Source: Candidatus Poribacteria bacterium (lineage in GTDB: Bacteria > Poribacteria > WGA-4E > WGA-3G). Taken from it: a stretch of 44,232 nt of DNA. Each line of letters begins with the position of its first letter. Positions within the stretch are counted from its first letter, which is position 1. Positions 42,592-44,232 of the stretch are shown here, in pieces. The stretch lies in NCBI GenBank assembly GCA_026706025.1, contig JAPOZO010000069.1, forward strand, positions 1-44,232. Reading direction: 5' to 3'. Under the pieces are notes generated by a model. That model saw only the letters and a list, made by a program, of their open reading frames with translations, ran no database searches and was not told where the DNA came from. The translations under genes and the position numbers were made by a program.

Positions 42592-43107
42592 CCAACTTGT
42601 CGTCATATACATCCAAAAACGTAGTGAAACCCAACTTGAAACCCTCAGGTGCCCGGAAACCGACAAAGCGTTGGGTTTCTCTCGGTTTTCGGTTTGGCGT
42701 GCCCCCTCTGGTGTAGGTTGAGTCTTGTATTAGTTTTCAGCGTTTTGGGGTATCCGTTCAACCCAACCTACGGGACTGTGATTTCTCTGATTGCTATGAT
42801 TCCCATGATAAGAGAACCCATCACAAGCAACTGAAAACTGAAAACCGAGTCCTGACGACTCAGCAGTTCCGTAGGAACGCCATCTCTGTAGAAACTTCAA
42901 CACCACAATCAGCATCTTATTTTCCATCAGAGATCTTATCACAAAAATCAGAAAAATCACAGAAATCACAGTTCAGGCTTAATAGGACGAGAATGGCACG
43001 AAAAATCCCTAAATTGACACCTATGGTGCGGTTAGGAGAGAAACACCCCAGCAAAAACACCGCACCTACCGGATTTAGGGTAAAAATTAGAGAAAAATTT
43101 GATGCCT
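42592..43107. other. repeat-rich intergenic region
   Basis: Holds a copy of the AACCCAACTT ... GCGTTGGGTTT segment (42626-42680) also inside 23089-23327, a GTAGGTTG / CAACCCAACCTAC dyad (42713-42771), and inverted copies of GACTGTGATTTCTCTGATT / AAATCACAGTT (42774-42792 and 42950-42972). A GTGCGGTT / ACCGCACCTACCGG pair (43027-43073) is also present. No convincing gene. Confidence 0.55.
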
Positions 43108-44232
43108 CTATTTCCGACGTAAAACGGACACCCGAATCTGCTCCCACTTCCGTTTCGACCGATGCGTTGCGACTCGTCTCTTAAAGCAGGCATCCTCCCT
43201 AAAACCAGCCGCCGTAATGATTGCCTCCAGATTCTCAATCGCCTTCGGACCGGAAGCGTCTGCATACCCCAACACAACAGCACCATCAGGTTTCAGGAAA
43301 TTTGAGACGTGTGCAAAAAACCGTTTCACTGTTTGCTGTTTTTCATCGTGAATAGCAAGTTCAGCGCGGTTGCGTACACGGGCGACAACCCACGGGGCAT
43401 TGAAGATAATCACATCAAACTGATAGGAAGCAAAAGGATCAAACAGATCACCGACAGGCATAACCGCTATAGCGTCTGAATTTGGGAGGAGGCGTTGGAT
43501 GTTCAACTTCGTCGTCGCGATTGCTTCTGGGAGCAGGTCGGATGCATACACTTCAGTCTGCTTACCTAATTCCTGTCGTGCTAACAGGGTCAAACACCCA
43601 CTGCCACACCCGATGTCAGCAACTTTATTAGTAGGGGCGTGTGAACGGATATACTGTAGTGCCTCCTGAAAGCATTCAACCGTCTCTTGTGAACGCGGCG
43701 CGAGAACGTTTTCGGAAGCAACGAGCGAGACATCAAGTGCCCGGATAGGGTAGGTCTCCGCGAGCGCGTCTTGAATCTGTTGAATTTTTATGAGCGGCAG
43801 GAGAAAAGGTTTGCCTTCATTCACTTCTGCTGGCTCACCGGCAAACTCCAATAGATAAGGAAGGGCGGGCGTAGGTTCAACTTGTAAGATTCCGTCAGCA
43901 TCTGCCCAACACATGAGTCGCGCTAAGGCTTCTTTCAGCGCGCCACTCGCAGATCTCTGATGCGAATCTCTCCGATTCCGTCGTTTAGTGTTACGATCAG
44001 GTTGCTGGATCAAATCCTGTTTGTGGCGTTGGATATAGTCCATAACAGTGGTAATTTGTTCCCACTGTCCCTCCACGACCGCAACGCCACCGTGCCGAAT
44101 GTGTGTGAAAATCCGGTTGAGATGTCTCAATTCCTGATGCGCGAACAACTTGACGCGTGCGCGCGCGAAAACCGCATCCCGACATTCAACAGGGACATAG
44201 AGCTCACCAATGTTACTAACGGCGTAGAAAGT
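43108..44232 (-). CDS. HemK-like SAM-dependent methyltransferase, N-terminus beyond the window
   Basis: At least 374 residues: the frame is open to the right edge (readable as YAVSNIGELYVPVECRD just inside it), so the start lies outside. A TTG at 44148 could be read as a start but nothing supports it. The N-terminal 180 residues are unrecognised. The C-terminal part is a class I methyltransferase: SAM motif I VADIGCGSGCLTLLARQ, the acidic loop VYASDLLPEAIATTKLNIQ, and IIFNAPWVVAR in the place of the NPPY motif of HemK/PrmC-type enzymes (NAPW here). It transfers a methyl group from SAM to a substrate that cannot be read from sequence; NPPY-type enzymes methylate planar nitrogens of glutamine or nucleic-acid bases. 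Confidence 0.82.
   Translation of the reverse strand, partial: TFYAVSNIGELYVPVECRDAVFARARVKLFAHQELRHLNRIFTHIRHGGVAVVEGQWEQITTVMDYIQRHKQDLIQQPDRNTKRRNRRDSHQRSASGALKEALARLMCWADADGILQVEPTPALPYLLEFAGEPAEVNEGKPFLLPLIKIQQIQDALAETYPIRALDVSLVASENVLAPRSQETVECFQEALQYIRSHAPTNKVADIGCGSGCLTLLARQELGKQTEVYASDLLPEAIATTKLNIQRLLPNSDAIAVMPVGDLFDPFASYQFDVIIFNAPWVVARVRNRAELAIHDEKQQTVKRFFAHVSNFLKPDGAVVLGYADASGPKAIENLEAIITAAGFREDACFKRRVATHRSKRKWEQIRVSVLRRK

Overview
The window looks like a chromosomal stretch of an uncultured bacterium, most consistent with Candidatus Poribacteria or a close relative. This is recall-based, since there is no rRNA to confirm it. The reasons are large secreted WD40/TolB-type propeller proteins, dockerin-like calcium repeats, a C-terminal sorting domain with the PNPFNPETWIPYQL signature, a sulfatase, and many short palindromic intergenic repeats. 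No tRNA, rRNA, transposase gene or CRISPR array was seen.

Layout. 1-5.9 kb: four TolB-type propeller paralogues (one partial), one of them fused to an ECF sigma factor and a membrane helix, interrupted by a reverse-strand sulfatase. 6-9.1 kb: a divergent pair, an SHMT-like PLP enzyme and an enolase-superfamily enzyme, then a small hypothetical. 9.3-14.2 kb: a reverse-strand run of five genes (two paralogous secreted concanavalin-like proteins, a hypothetical, a secreted SUMF1-fold protein, a secreted FG-GAP/UnbV protein). 14.4-20 kb: more ordinary genes (sugar isomerase-like, two DUF6178-like, HEAT-repeat lipoprotein, MsrA, HlyD-type adaptor). 20-22.2 kb: a sigma54 enhancer-binding protein with a degenerate receiver domain. 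22.2-23.8 kb: a gene-poor regulatory and repeat zone. 23.8-40 kb: a GNAT, a small membrane protein and a tandem array of large secreted proteins. 40-44.2 kb: repeats, a dockerin-thioredoxin protein with an in-frame TGA, a hypothetical, and a methyltransferase running off the edge.

Most notable. (1) Three copies of a regulatory block (22371-22483, 23415-23527, 28998-29109), each with three iterons at exactly 21-bp period followed 56-57 bp later by a GG-N10-GC sigma54 promoter; the sigma54 activator gene is next to the first copy. (2) A thioredoxin domain whose first catalytic Cys codon is TGA (W-TGA-P-F-C), so probably a selenoprotein. (3) A short C-terminal tail, roughly L-x-T-x-W-G-x-L-K-Q/R, shared by unrelated exported proteins but missing from the membrane-tethered propeller, which suggests a sorting tag. 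(4) The ECF sigma-TM-propeller fusion itself.

Many of the exported proteins carry one of two mutually exclusive C-terminal signals: the long FlgD-Ig/type-9-like sorting domain (genes at 24.8, 27.3, 30.9, 33.6 and 37.2 kb) or the short W-G-x-L-K tail (genes at 0, 0.2, 4.9, 12.5, 13.4 and 29.3 kb and a remnant at 30.4 kb). Sensing (sigma-propeller fusion, sigma54 activator) and surface-protein production may be linked, but that is inference.
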